Program-made: the position numbers and the translations under genes
Notes under the pieces: generated by a model
What the model was told of the DNA's origin: nothing
Databases searched by the model: none
What the model saw: only the letters and a program-made list of their open reading frames with translations
Assembly: GCF_036370855.1 (NCBI RefSeq)
Contig: NC_088132.1
Span: 65,324,841-65,388,840 of the forward strand
Source: Dromaius novaehollandiae
Taxonomy: Eukaryota; Chordata; Aves; Casuariiformes; Dromaiidae
Reading direction: 5' to 3'
Length of the DNA stretch: 64,000 nucleotides
In this document: positions 13,701-27,106 of the stretch, piece after piece
Layout of the letters: each line of letters begins with the position of its first letter
How positions within the stretch are numbered: the first letter of the stretch is position 1

Positions 13701-16700
13701 TGAGAAGTGGAAATTCCAGTTAGAGGCAGCCAGGATCCAGATCCTGAAATACAGAAGCAGAGTCTGTCCTCTGAAACTCCTGGGTCAGGAACTGCCCTGT
13801 GCAGAGGGACGACCTCAGTCTGGGAAGGGCTGACTCCCAAGGTGGAAAGGACAGACATCCTCGAACCAGGGGGAGATGCAGTGAGAGGCAAATGGACACG
13901 TGACGTGGTACTTAGGGTCTGTAATCAACCTATTTTACTTATTTTTTATTATTTTCTTATGTTTGCTGTCCTTTGCTCAGATTTTCTAATCAAAGAAGAT
14001 GGCTTTCAGTAACTGATTTCTTTTTTTTCTTTTTCTTTTCAATCTGCTCAGTTGTACTAAAATCCATGCAGTGAAATCCTGTGCTGTCTGTAAGAGGTTA
14101 AGTACCAACCTTACTGCCAGAAAGACTGTGGGCTAAGAGGAGCTTATGCTGGTGCTGTACTCCTGTAAGCTGGGGTGCTCTGGGAGCTGGAGAACATCAT
14201 GTCCTGAACTGCCACCTCCAGATGTTCCTTGCATTGCTCGGTCACACCTCCTGCACGTATTCTAGGCCGTCACTTTTGGAGAAGTCTTTTTGTGATTAAA
14301 TAGAAATATTTTAAGGCCCTTCCATGTCATTTCATCCCTAGCAAGGACAAATAAAAAGTTTCAAATTCCAGTGGTTTATCACGTTAAAGAAAATCTATGA
14401 CTTTTTCAGAAAGTATTAAGACTTTGGAGGAAAAGATTTTTACAAAATCATCTGATCAGCTTGCCTGGTCTTGCACGTTTTGAACTCTTCTTGGGAACAA
14501 GATTTGAAAGCTAAAGCTGTATTTTCTGTATTTCCTCCAAGAAGACAGCTCACAAAGCACTCCTGGCTGGCATGGGAGCCTGCCACAGCCCCTTGGCAGC
14601 ACCGTGGCACCGGGAAGCTGCAGATCCAGCCGCCACACGGAGTGAGAGCTGTTTCTGTGCCTTGCGAGTGCTCACCATTGACGCACTGAGGGAAGGCCAA
14701 GCAACCAGCTCTGGATCGCTGACCATTTGTCTTGAGCTTTTCTATTCCAATTTTAGTTCTGGGGGATAGGATGAGCGAAAGCACTTAAGAAGGGCATTAC
14801 CCTGATGCCACAGAAATGCCACAAAAAATGGCATTACACTTTTCCATAGTAATAATTCCTACCGCTGCTCTTCAGTCCAACATATATCTGCATTTTTGTC
14901 AAATGCGGTACCTAAGTGTTCAGTCAGTTGTCTTAATCATCTTCCAAAATAGTTAAAACAAATTCAAACTCCACCTGTACTTGCAATTAGCTTAAATTGT
15001 TCTTTCGTATCAAACATTTAGTATAGTCTGCACAATTTTACACAGCACTGGAATTTCAAATTGGCTTGATTTGCTCTCATATTATTCCATCGGTTTGTAT
15101 ATACTTTATACATACATGTTTCAAACATGCAGAACTCTGCTCTTTTTTGCTGAAGAAACCCTTGAAACTAATAACAATATGGAAAAAAACCCTTATAAAA
15201 TATTTAAAGGCCACTGTTTTTTAATTAGGATACAACATGTGAAAGAACCTCTAAAAGAAATACATTATAACAGAACAGTAAGTACCTAAACATAAGTCTA
15301 TTCAAAAATACCAAATTGGATACTATCTTTTTGTTCCATCTCAAAAGGCTCTGAAAGATTTCTGACATGCTATAGCTGCCATATAACCACACACTTCCAA
15401 AAATGAATTTGAGAGAGAAAATATAATTTATTACCCAAGAGTAATATGTAATGTGGTGATTCATCTAATCTAAAAGCAGCTGCTTTCTTTGTCATCTTTG
15501 TAAGTAGCATTCATTTTCCTGGCATGAGCACAATTTATAAATTCATCCTGATCCTCCCAAGATTCAGATAGCATCATTAGCATATATTTAGCAGTAGCAG
15601 ACAGTGAGCAGCAGGTACAAATGGCTGGTTGATAAGCTAATGCTTTGGGCACTTTTCCAGCTTGTATGATAAGAGAAAAATACACTACTTCAAAGCCTGT
15701 CAGTCGCAAACCAATTAAGAGAAAAGAATAATAAAATGACCTAAAATTTCATGCTACTTTAGGGATATAGGTATATTGACATGTCGCTTAATGTATAGCA
15801 TTCTAGTTAAAACAAAAATTACCACCTGAATGATGAGATGCTTCATCACATTTTCTTCTCATTATGCCTTTTTTGCCTTTTTTTTTAAGGGAGATGTCAG
15901 TAACAAACATACTGTACATCTGCTGTCTACTGGCAATGTGGGTAATAAATAACCAGCAAACCATAACTGGCAGATCCTGCTGTCAACATGAACTGAATAT
16001 TTTCATTTTAGCAAAGGGTGCCACTTTTCTAACATATGTTGCTAAATAAATGTGCAGAAGACCTGAACAAGCGTACCCTACCATCTATTTCCATCCAACA
16101 TTAAAACAGAGATGTTATCTGATGCTGGAAGGACAACAAACCCTTTTCACAAACCAGACTTTAGCAAGGAGCTTGGAGACACCCAAAGTAACACAGCACT
16201 GCCACAGACACAGTCCAATTCAAAATATGTTGATAATTAACCCTGTAGTATCTTAAAAGGAAAAATATACATCTAAAAGAGACCAAAAAAAGTAGACTAT
16301 TGTTATAGTCTGTGTTTTTACCCTAATCCAGCTTCATTTTCTAATTGCTGTGACCTGCTGACCAACAAACATATAATATCTTAAGGGTTTGTTCAGTCTG
16401 AATCTCATTTCCACTCAAACGACTGGTGGCACGACATGGAAAGCTCCATGCAGAAGAGCTTACTGATGTTCTGCTGAATGCCTGTCATTTGTCCTTTAAA
16501 ACATCAGTGACCAAGCAAGCAAATAATATCTAACAATAATATGCATCTGAATTTCTTTTCAATCAGAACATTTTAAATATATACACTAACCATCAGGCAG
16601 AGTGGAAATAAGCTTTATTTTTTTACTTTCTTTCTAAAGGAAATTCTCTTTTGTAAGCACTTGAAACTGGACACTGGTTACAAAAGTACTTCTTGTCTGA

Positions 16701-18154
16701 GTCAGAACTATGCAAGGTCAACACATTTCGTATGCAAAATACTGGGTGTTATTCTTTGTTGTTTCATGTTGTTACTTGGCAGTTCTAATAATTACTTGAT
16801 AACATGTTTGACATTAATGACTTCTTTCATTTTATAGGTTTTTTGGAGCCTGAGAAAGAGATGATTTCAAAAATTCTTAGTGTAAGAATTATCTTGAAGA
16901 AGGTGAGTTGAGATGGAAGTAAAAAATTGATACAAGCATTTGGTATCTTGGAACTGAAAGAGTGGGAACTAACTTGATAACATTACATTTCATACACCAG
17001 GAGATTTAATTTATTATAAGTGCCAAAATACCAAAAAAGAGAGTCTTTTTCTCTATGCAGAGAACAAGCACCTGGGGAGAACTGATCTCCGAAGAAATCC
17101 AGTGCTTCAAACACCCACAGATATTCCCAAAGGTCTCTATGGGGCCACAGAAGTGGCCTGAATCCTCCCTGTGGGTGTCCGCATGCTAACGTACCAGCCT
17201 GAGGGGACACTGTCGGGGGCATGCAATATACTTTCCAGCCATTGCAAAAGAATTGTTCATGACTGAAAAGATGCTCAAAGCAGGGACCTAAAAAAAACAG
17301 TGGTTTATTTCTTCCTTTAGCAACTTCCTGTGATGCCCAAAGTTGGAAACAAAAAAGACGTTGGACTGACTTGAGGTGGGTAATATGACAATGTGATTCA
17401 AGAACCTCTGTGCTCAGCAGCTACTTAATCTCAAAAGCATGTGAAACCAACCCCTTTTGGCCTGAAAGCTCCCAGGTTCTGTTTAAATACAATTGTGATC
17501 CGGGAAATAGGAAATGCTGCCCCTGGGCAAGCAGTGAGAGGATCATGTGGCCAGTGTGCTCTGAGCACGCATCTCACATGTCCCGAGATGTCATCCTTCG
17601 TGTCCTCTCTGTTGGTCAGGGCCCCTCCTGAGAAGAAAGCCTTGATATCTACTTAGCTTTTTCAGGATTATTTCTGCCTTCAGTCCAAAGACAGTCTACA
17701 GAGCTGCCCCCTACACAAAGAAAACACCCCCCTTTTCTTCTTTCAATTCTTTCTATTTAGTCAGGATCCCAATATCATTCTATTGCAGCCTTAACTGTAT
17801 CCAAGTTTTACATGGAAATGTGTGGTGTGGTGCTCCAGCCCTCTTCTAAAATTGGGGATTATTAGCGCATTTTGCGAAAACTAATCCTGGCAGTCTGTTT
17901 CAGGTGGGCTCTAGCATAGCCACCGTAACTCTAAGAAAGTCAGGCAGAGAAATGCCAAGTTACTCTGCACTGATGAGTGTTACATGCACATTAAGCAACG
18001 AGCTGCTTGACCTATGAAGACCTGAGCAACTTTGGGGGTGGTGCAAAGTGCACCTGTAACAACCTGAAGGGCTTAAACCTGAAAAGGTAGGTGGTTATGG
18101 AATTAGGAGCTTCCAGGACTGAGTGGTGGCTGAATAGGGTATTTTAAGTACATA
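7701..18154. other. Non-coding downstream flank, part 2
   Basis: No gene is recognised. It holds a short TAA microsatellite and moderately GC-rich short patches near 8870-9000, 11450-11560 and 12150-12300. The fragment GGCCAAATTCACACTGCATAAA (near 8150) vaguely recalls an old sauropsid repeat. Nothing else stands out. Confidence 0.6.
12719..12734. repeat. (TAA)n microsatellite
   Basis: About five AAT/TAA units in AT-rich non-coding sequence. Confidence 0.7.
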
Positions 18155-18200
18155 GTTTGGGAATTAGGTGCCTAAGTGCCTCTTTGAACGTAGTCCCAAA
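18155..18200. repeat. Short relic of an old amniote repeat
   Basis: AATTAGGTGCCTAAGTGCCT followed by CTTTGAACG resembles the TTAGGCACCTAAATACCTTTGAGG motif of an old repeat family in turtles, crocodiles and birds. Only about 40 bp is recognisable. Confidence 0.3.
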
Positions 18201-18339
18201 CATTCGAGTTCTGCAGCTCCCCGTAGCAACCTGTACGGCTGGCTTGCAACACGTCACTATTTTGTAATTTGGAACACACCTCTGCTGTGGGTTGCTTGGT
18301 GTTGGTTTCATCCAAACATTAGGGCCCTGAGACAGATTT

Positions 18340-18367
18340 AAAAAAAAAAAAAACAAAAAAAAAAAAA
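18340..18367. repeat. A-rich tract (A14-C-A13)
   Basis: Two poly-A runs separated by one C. It could be the tail of an old retroposon, but no body is recognisable upstream apart from the short relic near 18155. Confidence 0.8.
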
Positions 18368-18759
18368 CTAGGTTATCTCCCTTCTTATTGCCGCAGATTA
18401 GGTTCTGTTCATCTTCAGACTACTTTCTAATGACAAACCTTTGAGCAGGAATTAAAAATAAATCAATAAAGAGTTCAAATTTGTCACTGAACCAATATCT
18501 CAATGACAATTATTCACAAGAGGAAGAAAAAGCACCATATAGGTAAAATCTTGAAAAAGGGTTTCATGAATGATTAATATAAGGTCTAAAAATGTAGCCC
18601 ACCAAATTAGAGTAAAAAAGTGAATGTAGAAATGATGCGTGTTAAAATTACAATAAAGTGGAGCTGCTACAGACCGAACGTGCCTGTCATTCCAATAATA
18701 AGGAAATAGTTGGGTCACCTCTGCCCACAAATGCAGAGCTAAGTCTGCCACACGCAGCC

Positions 18760-18975
18760 AGCTCCACAGACGCCAGCTCCTGGCTGCCGCTGTACCTCCA
18801 CCCGCCCGCGGTGCGCGCTCTCCCCGCCGGGGCACTCCTCCCGTGGCAGCGTGCTTGCTGACCGCTGCTGCGAGGGGGCAGCTTGGTAAAGGGCTGCTAC
18901 AGCCGCGGTGCAGCATGTCGGGTGGGAAGGGCAGGACTCGTGCCACCATGCCCCGCGGCGCAGGCCGTGCAGTAC
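18760..18975. promoter_or_regulatory. Orphan CpG-rich patch
   Basis: A GC-rich block containing CACCCGCCCGCGGTGCGCGC and several further CpGs lies in AT-rich flanks about 9 kb downstream of the last SNX18 exon. No gene is recognised. Confidence 0.35.
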
Positions 18976-19231
18976 TGGAGTCATAGCAATGCTGAGGAGC
19001 ACAAAGGAATGAATGGCATGTGCTGCGTGACAGCTACCTTTCCCCCCAAACACACACACACACTTCCTGTGGTTTTGAGACAGACATGTAGATACGCGGC
19101 TACAGATCCTATTGGGTATCTGATCCAGACTAGAGAAGTCTTAGCCTAAAATACCAGCTTAAAATAGATGTGAAGTGTGAGAAAAAGTGCTTGGATTTTG
19201 TAAAGGTCACAGAATGTATGGCAAACTATTT

Positions 19232-19520
19232 TGGGGCTTTTCTACACAGGAATTATTCTGAATAGCTAACATGTGCTAGTTAAGTATGTGAATTAAGAAT
19301 ATTAAGCTACATACCTCCCTATGGGAACACTGGACATTCTTGTTCAGAATTAAAGTAAACTTAATTTGATCTGCTTTAATTTATTAGCCAAGTAAATTAA
19401 GCTAAATGGAAATAACATTAATTGTGAATGAGAACATCTGCACAAGGCTTTAATATGGTTTAGCTAATCTACTTTAGAACTAATTTGGATGAATTTTCTT
19501 GAGTCTCCAAGTAGACAACT
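19232..19520. mobile_element. Old MITE-like DNA transposon relic
   Basis: This AT-rich block opens with GGGGCTTTTCTACACAGG and a run resembling GAATTATTCTGAATAGCTAA. It closes with GAATTTTCTTGAGTCTCCAAGTAGACAA. The reverse complement of the end (TTGTCTACTT...) matches the start loosely, giving degraded terminal inverted repeats. The pattern resembles old non-autonomous elements with GTCTACAC termini that I know from turtle, crocodile and bird genomes. No transposase is present. The family assignment is from memory. Confidence 0.4.
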
Positions 19521-22131
19521 GTTTAAGGCTAGAGCCTGTAAAGACTGCAGATCCTGTAGTCCTATCTTTAAAGTGCCTGGCTTGTGGCGTGAACCTCTGT
19601 GTGATTTGGCTCCCTACACACTTTGTACACACAGTCCCAAGGAGACAAGCAAAAGGACACATCGAACTAGCCCCTGGCACAAGGAGCACTGAGCTCATGC
19701 GAAGCACTGCCCTCTCTGGAGCTTACGTGTTTCCTTCACGGCTTCAGAAGAATGTTTTCATAACATTGAGGTCTACAGCCTGGAGTCCTCTTTTGCAGGC
19801 GGGCACCTTCTGTATTTCCTTTGAAGAAGGGCATAAAGCTCAGCCTCTTCAGATCACGGTGGGAGTGCCACCTACCTTTTACATACTGCACTGGCTAGCA
19901 GCTAAGCAGTTTCACCCACACAACAGGGAATCTAAGCTCCTTCAGCCTCAGAGGTTCAAGCAGATATATCCCAGCACCAAGTGTCTGCTGCAATCAAAGT
20001 ATTAGCTAGGGCACTTCCTTCTTGCTGCCTGCAAGTGCAGCAGAGTGCAAAGGGAGATTGGGAAATGGCAGCATGACCCTGAGGCCTATTGCGCAGGGCA
20101 TTTACTGGTCATGGTTCTGGTTCCCACGGCTGTTCCTGTATTTTACACCAAGCAGTTATTTGATAATGTTTTTGAAGGAGAAAGCAGCCACAACTGCCTT
20201 CTGCAGGAAGCCTCACCCTTTGGATGGGCACTGATGATTTCGGAGCAGCCCAGAGCAGTCCAGAGTTCCCAGCTTCCTTGTCTGGCCTTCAGCAAACAAC
20301 TCCCCAGTCGGTCATCTGCTTGGACCACAAGGACAGAGAAAATCACTTCCTCCTTCCTGTCTTCCCACCCTAACAAGTTCTAGTCGAGCTTTTCTTGCCA
20401 CCTTGGTACACCAAGCACTGTTCCACCCTGCAGAGCTTGCCCTTCCTCTGGCTGCTTTTGTCAGCAGTCACATTTCTCTCCTCCCCACCCCCAGGCATGG
20501 GGACGCACGTTGCTCAACCCCTCTGGCCAAACACACTTCAGCTATGGTTCAAAGTGTGAGCAATGGATTCTTAAACCGCGACGTGTCCGTCCATCGGGCA
20601 CGCTTCAGCAATGTGTACGCTTTGTGTACGGACACCTAAGCCTGGAAAATTACCTACTGAAGAAATTGCAAGACCAAACAATTGTTGTTGCTTACGTCCA
20701 CCTGGAAGAAAAGACAGGCAGAATGGGAAAACGGCTCAAGCAACCAAACCACTGCACAGTGAGCCACCTTGCTATTCAGGGTTTAACTTGCACCATTTCA
20801 GTCTCATCTTCAATCTGACTTTCATGCCACTCAAAAATCAGTTTAAAAGCATACTGACACATTGTTTAGCTTAATCAGAGCAGCGAGCTAGCACATTTTA
20901 CCAAACAACTTTTGAATATATGTTGCTTACAGAACATTTCAAACTGTCTCAGACTTTGTCTGTACTTTGATCACAAAGCGAGTCCCAGGCAGACAGTGGG
21001 AAAAGGAAAAGGAAAAAAAAAAGAAAATGTGTACATAAATCTTTGAAATTAAAGACTCTGCTAAATAAAGTAATTGAACTTGGGTAGATAGACTTTAGGC
21101 TCTCAACACTATTTTTCTTTTAATTGTATGAAGTGAAATTTACCAACGATAGATAAAAATTGGCACAAAACGGACACGGCAGAATTTGAAACCGCAGCAT
21201 GGGCCTCAATTTCTATGACTTAACAACTAGAGTAGTCCTCCTGTCTGCAACATTTCTTTGAGCAAAGCAAAATGACAGGAGTTGGATATGGCAGAATTCT
21301 TCCAGGAGGACACCTCAGGAGCCTAATGCTTTCGATTTTGCAAGTGAAATTTTGCAACATTCCTGGTATGCTTGCTACCACATTAGAACGCCTGACAAAC
21401 TGAAACCAGCATTTGTGCCTCTTGCCCTTCATCAGCTGAAGAGGCTTCGTGGTGATAGGGCCGGTTAGGATAGAGAGATACGGATGAGAACCCTTTGAGC
21501 TCGGACAAGGAACTGAACCTGGCCTCCTACCATTCTGATCTGTGAGACAGTGCTTAAAAAAAGGGTGGGTGTGCCTACTTTTCTCATACAACTTTTATTA
21601 AAAGGACAGACCCTTGCATTTTTTTTCCAAAGGGAAAATCTTAAAAAAAAAATACCATGAAGGGAACTAATACCAAGCATGAGAAATCTAGCCACTCTAA
21701 CTCATTATGAATGAAACTTTATACTATCTCATCCATTTTATTTTATTATGTATTTGTGTTATTCTCCTCAAACACAGCATTATTTTGTCAATAAAAAACT
21801 AGCTGTCAGTGTCAATCATACAGATCAAAAGAGAAAAAAAGACTGAAATTAAAAATTCCTGATTTTATCTTCTGACAGAAAATGTTTTCATGCTCCTTGG
21901 AAAACACTATTTAAAACTAAAAACAGTGAAAAAAAGTTCCTTCAGATTCCTTATTTTATATGATAATTTCATATTCTCTAAAATAAGAGTGGATTTTTAT
22001 TAAAGTTATAGAAAAGCTCTTTTTGACAGGGATCTTTAAAATTCTGCATCTTAAATTAAATTATAAATTAGAAAAAGCAAAGGAACACTATAGACTGAAT
22101 GTTGCCTGGATTGACTACAGGATTTAATTTA

Positions 22132-22205
22132 GATTCACAGAGCCTGATATTCCTCCCAGTGGAGTCGGGTGAAATAAATTCCCCTTGATTTCAAAGAGGA
22201 ACAAA
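22132..22205. repeat. Relic of an old palindromic amniote repeat
   Basis: The stretch around GAGCCTGATATTCCTCCCAG and CCCCTTGATTTCAAAGAGG resembles a degraded copy of a common sauropsid repeat (GCCTGATCCTGCTCCC ... TTGACTTCAATGGGAG). It is short and diverged. Confidence 0.35.
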
Positions 22206-24542
22206 ATTAAGTGCTTAGTCTTAAATGTAGTTGCAAAGTGTCACATCTATCAGAAGGTTGGTACTGGAAATGTCTTTTAACTTTAGAAAATAAGAACTTT
22301 TTTACCACATCTAACAGTATTATGTATTGAAATTAACTGAAGGCATGCCTCAGCTCTGCCACTGACTGCAAGTCTGAAATAGGCTGAAATTACATCACTT
22401 GTATAATTACACAGTTTATGTTTTAGTGTATAGTAGCTACTATCCTGTACTGTATTACATTGAAAAATTACTAAATTACAAAAATAGTACCTCAAATATT
22501 AGGAAATGTCAGAATTAACGCAGACCAGGCAATTTATCTCAGCTTCCTTGTGAATACATCTCATGAATGGACTCCAATCACACAATCAGATATTATTTTT
22601 CTTTTTTTCCTTTATCCCTTTCAGTTCAGTGAATGAATAGTAACTGAGTGAGCCCTCTCCAGAGGCTTGTTTTGCTTCACTGCTCTGCACATGGCCCCAT
22701 ACTTTATTTCCCAAATAATATTCACGCCTCATTTGGAAGACAGAGTATTAATTTCCTTATGATTTTTTTTTTTTTAATCTCAATAATGCAATGTCTGAAA
22801 ACTCTATTTAAGGAGTTTATATTCACAACATTCCAGAAAGATGAGCTGGTTTTATTATTCCCCTTTTGCATCTGATAGATTAGAACTCTGTTTTAATATC
22901 TGGTGGTCAACTTAAAATCATGAATTCCTGTTTTTTTCAGAGAACTTTGCATTTTGTAGCTGTTCAAAGCAGAACTTCCATAGCCTTCACCAAAACCATG
23001 AATGCCCAGCACTTCTTCAAATTGGGTCCTGGGTCTTAATGCAAGCCTACATAAAATGAAAAGTACACTCTTAATGCAAATTATTTGTCTTGTGTGGCTT
23101 ATATTGCTCAGAAGAACTTGGGTACAGGCAGGGACAGACTCTAGTTCTCTGAGCACCACCCAACAGGCTGAGTGAGCTACCTCTTTGGTCTACACACTGC
23201 CCTTTTTTCTCACCATGTACAGTCCAGCCGATGCAGTAAATGAAGTATGGATTATACAGACAACACTCTCACTGATGAATCCTACTAACTAGTAGACCTA
23301 TATAGCCTGTGCACTGAAGCAGGCAGGGAAATGTTGGGAAAACAGTATGTGGTCATGTATCATGGTGTGCCTAGACATAGTAGTTATACTGGCAACTTTA
23401 ATTCTGAAATTTCCTAGCTTTTTTTTACTAAATTGTCAACTTCAGTATTCTTTAACATAGTCTTTCCTTGTGCATAACTTCCTAAATCAATTCCCTCTTT
23501 CCTTGCTCCCTCCTTCTCAAAAAACCCCAGATAATACAGCACAAGGAACTCTGCTGACACTCATATAACTACACCATAGAGCTGCATTACGCCGTCTCTG
23601 CCAGTCCTTAAATCTACAGTTCATCAGCAAGTTTAAAGCCTTTTAACTGCCATACCAGACCTTTGATCCTTGAGCCAAGAAAGCAGTCGATAATGAGGGA
23701 AACAAAAAGTCGCCATCCTTACCACTAGAGGAAGTTAAGTTACCATTTTGCATCTGCTTATTAGAGCTATTTTAGTGACACTGATGCTTTGGAAGCCCAA
23801 GGTCTAATCAGGTACAGGCTTTTGTAGTCAAAGGGTGTCTGTTCCAGCCCTTTTCTGATCTTTGTCCCTACGTGGTCCTCCTCCTTGCTTTAGCTGTCAG
23901 GCCCCACTTGAGACAGCTTGTTCTTTCCTCTCATGTCCTCAGACAACATCTTCGCTCAGTTTCTGGTCTGCGAGATTCTGCCACTTCTGGATGAAGGGAA
24001 AAACAGAGAAATCTCACCTAGCTTCAGCTGATGAAGATCAAAACCTGCCTGGAGCAAATAGAAGCTACAGAAAATTTATACATCAAACTTCAGCACAGTA
24101 GGGCTAGAGAAGCTGTTAGTTTAACTTGGAAGTATTTGGAAGCAACTCAGGAGAATTTTCACAGGAAGTGCAGGAGGCATATCTCAGGATGCAAAAGGTA
24201 AAAATTCCGCCAAATTCCAAGTCCTTGTTCCAAAGTATGAAAGAACTAGAGCTTTTCAACAAAACCATTTAAAGATATCAAGACAGAAAAGAAACATTTT
24301 TTCTGACTTCATTCTTAGAAATAGCAGAACAACTCTCATTTAAGTTTCCCAAAAGAATTCAGGCTGGAGCAGACAACCAGCATGAAAGATGTGAGCTAGA
24401 ATAGAGAAGGTCTGGCAAAATAATGAGCTACTGCAAATAAAATCTTGGAATTCACCACAAAGATACTCGTGCCTTATAAAACACTGTACATGCTTTCACT
24501 GTATGCAATTCATTAATATTTTCTAAAAGCATATCAATTTTT

Positions 24543-24594
24543 TATGCAACATATTGAAATCAATTTTATATGCAACATTTTGAAAAAATTCTGA
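24543..24594. repeat. Imperfect 26-bp tandem duplication
   Basis: TATGCAACATATTGAAATC at 24543 recurs as TATGCAACATTTTGAAAAA at 24569 with a 26-bp period. Confidence 0.7.
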
Positions 24595-25538
24595 AATTCT
24601 TTGGTGCTTGAGTGTTGCATCATCACATAACTTTCCTACTGATCTCTCTAAGCTGGGTTGTCCATGATACACTCCTAAATAAAGTGTACATGCCATTTGA
24701 CCCTGAAGCTGGCAGAGAGAAACTAGAAAATATGCAAAAGTCATCAAGCGAGGCAACTGTCTTCTATGCAATCATAATACAACAAAAGGGCTAGGGAACA
24801 AACTGATCTAATCATTTTAGCAGGTTGTTAATTATTAAATCGAGAAACTACAAGTTAGTTAGAGACATTCACACTCCATTTGCTGGTCATTTTAAGTAGA
24901 TATATTCCACTTATGAGTTTATTCTACAGTTTTCCATTGGATTCAACATTTTCACAGAAACCAGTACCTCGGTGGGTCTGCCCTGCAGCTTTCAAGAGTT
25001 CATCCTTCCTCTCTCTCAACAAGTATACCAGATACTTATTATCATCAATGCAAAAACTGTTAAGCATCTAAAACAAGTTACAGGAACGGTACAAAACAAA
25101 GGCATTTAACATTAAGCTATGGAGCTAAATTGCTCTCCCCATTTACTGATTTTACGAGAGTCTTGTTAGATTTCATTTGATGCATTTGGAGTGCCACATG
25201 ATTTGCATTCGCCTTACTGCAGAGTATATCTGGACCTCAGACCACACCATCCAGTAATCAGTCAGTCATGAGTGGCCAACATAATACTTGTTCCGAATAA
25301 AATTAAAACTATAGTTCCCAAGTACTGCTCCTATCTCAGGTTAACTCCAGCTCCCTATAAGGAGTGGAGGAAAAAAAAGAAAGAATGCTCATATGGATGC
25401 ACATTTGAAACTTTTCAAACTCTGAAACAATTCACATCCAGGATTCCAGTCAAGCTTTGTTTGTAAATCACATTTAACAAATTTAAAACGCCACGCCAAA
25501 AATTGACAAATGAGAAAGTAAGGTGAAGGCCATGACAG

Positions 25539-25544
25539 TTTATT
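25539..25544 (-). terminator. SNX18: Candidate distal poly(A) signal AATAAA for SNX18
   Basis: TTTATT on the plus strand gives AATAAA on the SNX18 strand about 2.2 kb after the stop. It could be a distal alternative site. In AT-rich DNA such hexamers also occur by chance. Confidence 0.25.
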
Positions 25545-25930
25545 TGGGAAAACTGTACCTGTCTGATAATGCTGTATGTATACATATCGCAACTTAATTT
25601 CCCCCGGACATGTACATTTCATTAATACTAACCTCCTAAAATGCTTCAGCTGGACCAAGATCAATTTCTGAACAGGTCTTAACACCTCCATGTAGAATGA
25701 ATTTGATTGTAGTCTGACCTAATTACTGCAAAGATATTTAATAAAACAATACCTGGCTTAAGCAAACACAAGCCATGGAAACCAGCTCAGCACTAGCTCA
25801 TGACCATCTCAAATAACTAAACTATGTACAGGAAGTTGGAGTACTATACGGGAAGGACTACTGTGGGAAGCAGTGAGTTTTGAATGTAGAATGAGACATC
25901 ATGAGGAAAATAAAGAGTGAGTCAGCCCTA

Positions 25931-25942
25931 GGACCATGGTCC
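25931..25942. repeat. Perfect 12-bp palindrome GGACCATGGTCC
   Basis: A self-complementary dodecamer next to the candidate poly(A) signal at 25947. In SNX18 RNA it lies just 3' of the AATAAA. Confidence 0.5.
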
Positions 25943-25946
25943 GTAT

Positions 25947-25952
25947 TTTATT
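25947..25952 (-). terminator. SNX18: Candidate poly(A) signal AATAAA for SNX18 (second)
   Basis: This AATAAA lies on the SNX18 strand about 1.75 kb after the stop. It is followed within 40 nt by a T-rich stretch (CTCTTTATTTTCC) that could serve as the downstream element. I favour this slightly over the first signal. Confidence 0.4.
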
Positions 25953-26178
25953 TCCTCTATGTTGTTTTTTGCAACATTCTTTTAATAGCTTGCAAACGCT
26001 TGCCAGCTTGCTTTCCTCATTGATTGTCCTTTCTTCTACAAATACTGTTTTTTCCACTTCATCATTTTGTATTTTTTCTCTGGGTACATATTAGCAGCAC
26101 TGCTATATGCAAAGTGCTCAAAATGGTAATCTCAAAGCATTTTGGGATGAATCTTAAAAACGAAAGTACTTTCTTAAA

Positions 26179-26184
26179 TTTATT
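26179..26184 (-). terminator. SNX18: Candidate poly(A) signal AATAAA, nearest clear match to the SNX18 stop
   Basis: TTTATT on the plus strand reads AATAAA on the SNX18 strand, about 1.5 kb after the stop codon. The sequence just downstream is only moderately GT-rich, so use of this site is uncertain. Confidence 0.4.
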
Positions 26185-27106
26185 CCTTTAGAACAGTGGT
26201 TGTGGGGTTAAGCTAGAGAAATTGACATTATCTAGTGGCAGAGCTGTACATTTCTGAGATACAGGGGAGGAATGATTCATACTTGAATGTAACTATCACT
26301 TAACTTCATCTTCCAGGCTTTTGTTTGTGTAAGCTACCTGTGATTAATTTAATTAAAAACAAAAAAGTAAACATTTTGCTTCCTTGGAAGGTTTTGTTAT
26401 TTTTGTTTAAGAGAAAAAAGATAGGATAAATAAAAACTCTCTCTCATACTGACCTATAAGAAGGGAACCAATAGGTTAAACACAAACTTCAGACTTAATT
26501 CAAGGAAAGTAAGTCAGAAAACTCTTTAAAAAGATAGTGTTTACGTATATAAATGCACCCTGCTTGTCAAAAATATTTATATAAAAATTAAGACAATTGT
26601 TAATTCTTGAGTGTTATGAACATAGAAATGCCACCTGTTTTCCAAGTCAGTTCAGTCAAGACTGATTTCAGATCATTTATGTTGCTGAACATCCCTGAAA
26701 ATCTGTAACTTAGTAAACTAATGAATCACAGTGGAGTCTCAGTTCAGTCAACCGGCAATGTAGATGCAAGTCTGAAATTAAACTGGATCAGCAACTGAAC
26801 AATTAGCAGATCATTTGAAACGTAAAAAAAATGTTTTAGCCATTTAGCTTGCATTCATATCCCCTTGATAAACATAATTTTCTATTTGGCTAGCTCTTCA
26901 AATTTTCACTTGCACTGATGTTTTGTATCACAAAACCTCTCAATATAATATTCTTTCAGGAAAGGGGATTTAGTGGTGTTGTATTTTTGTATATGTGCTT
27001 GACATCCTAGTACATGTAACAAGTAGTCTCCATTTTCAGGGAAAATGTGAATTGATTTTAAAATCTCCTTTTTGAGACGTTTGTTGAAAGACAGAACTTG
27101 CTGTGC

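Larger units (their letters stand above)
18368..25529. other. Non-coding downstream flank, part 3
   Basis: Mostly AT-rich. It contains one CpG patch, the MITE-like and palindromic relics, and a 26-bp duplication. Open frames near 19499-20005 and 20045-20383 have no recognisable domains and are probably chance. Confidence 0.6.

Noticed and set aside
15225-15709. Two adjacent minus-strand open frames of 79 codons each
   Set aside because: Neither shows a domain or credible splice-linked partner. The region might be a conserved non-coding element, but that cannot be judged from one sequence.
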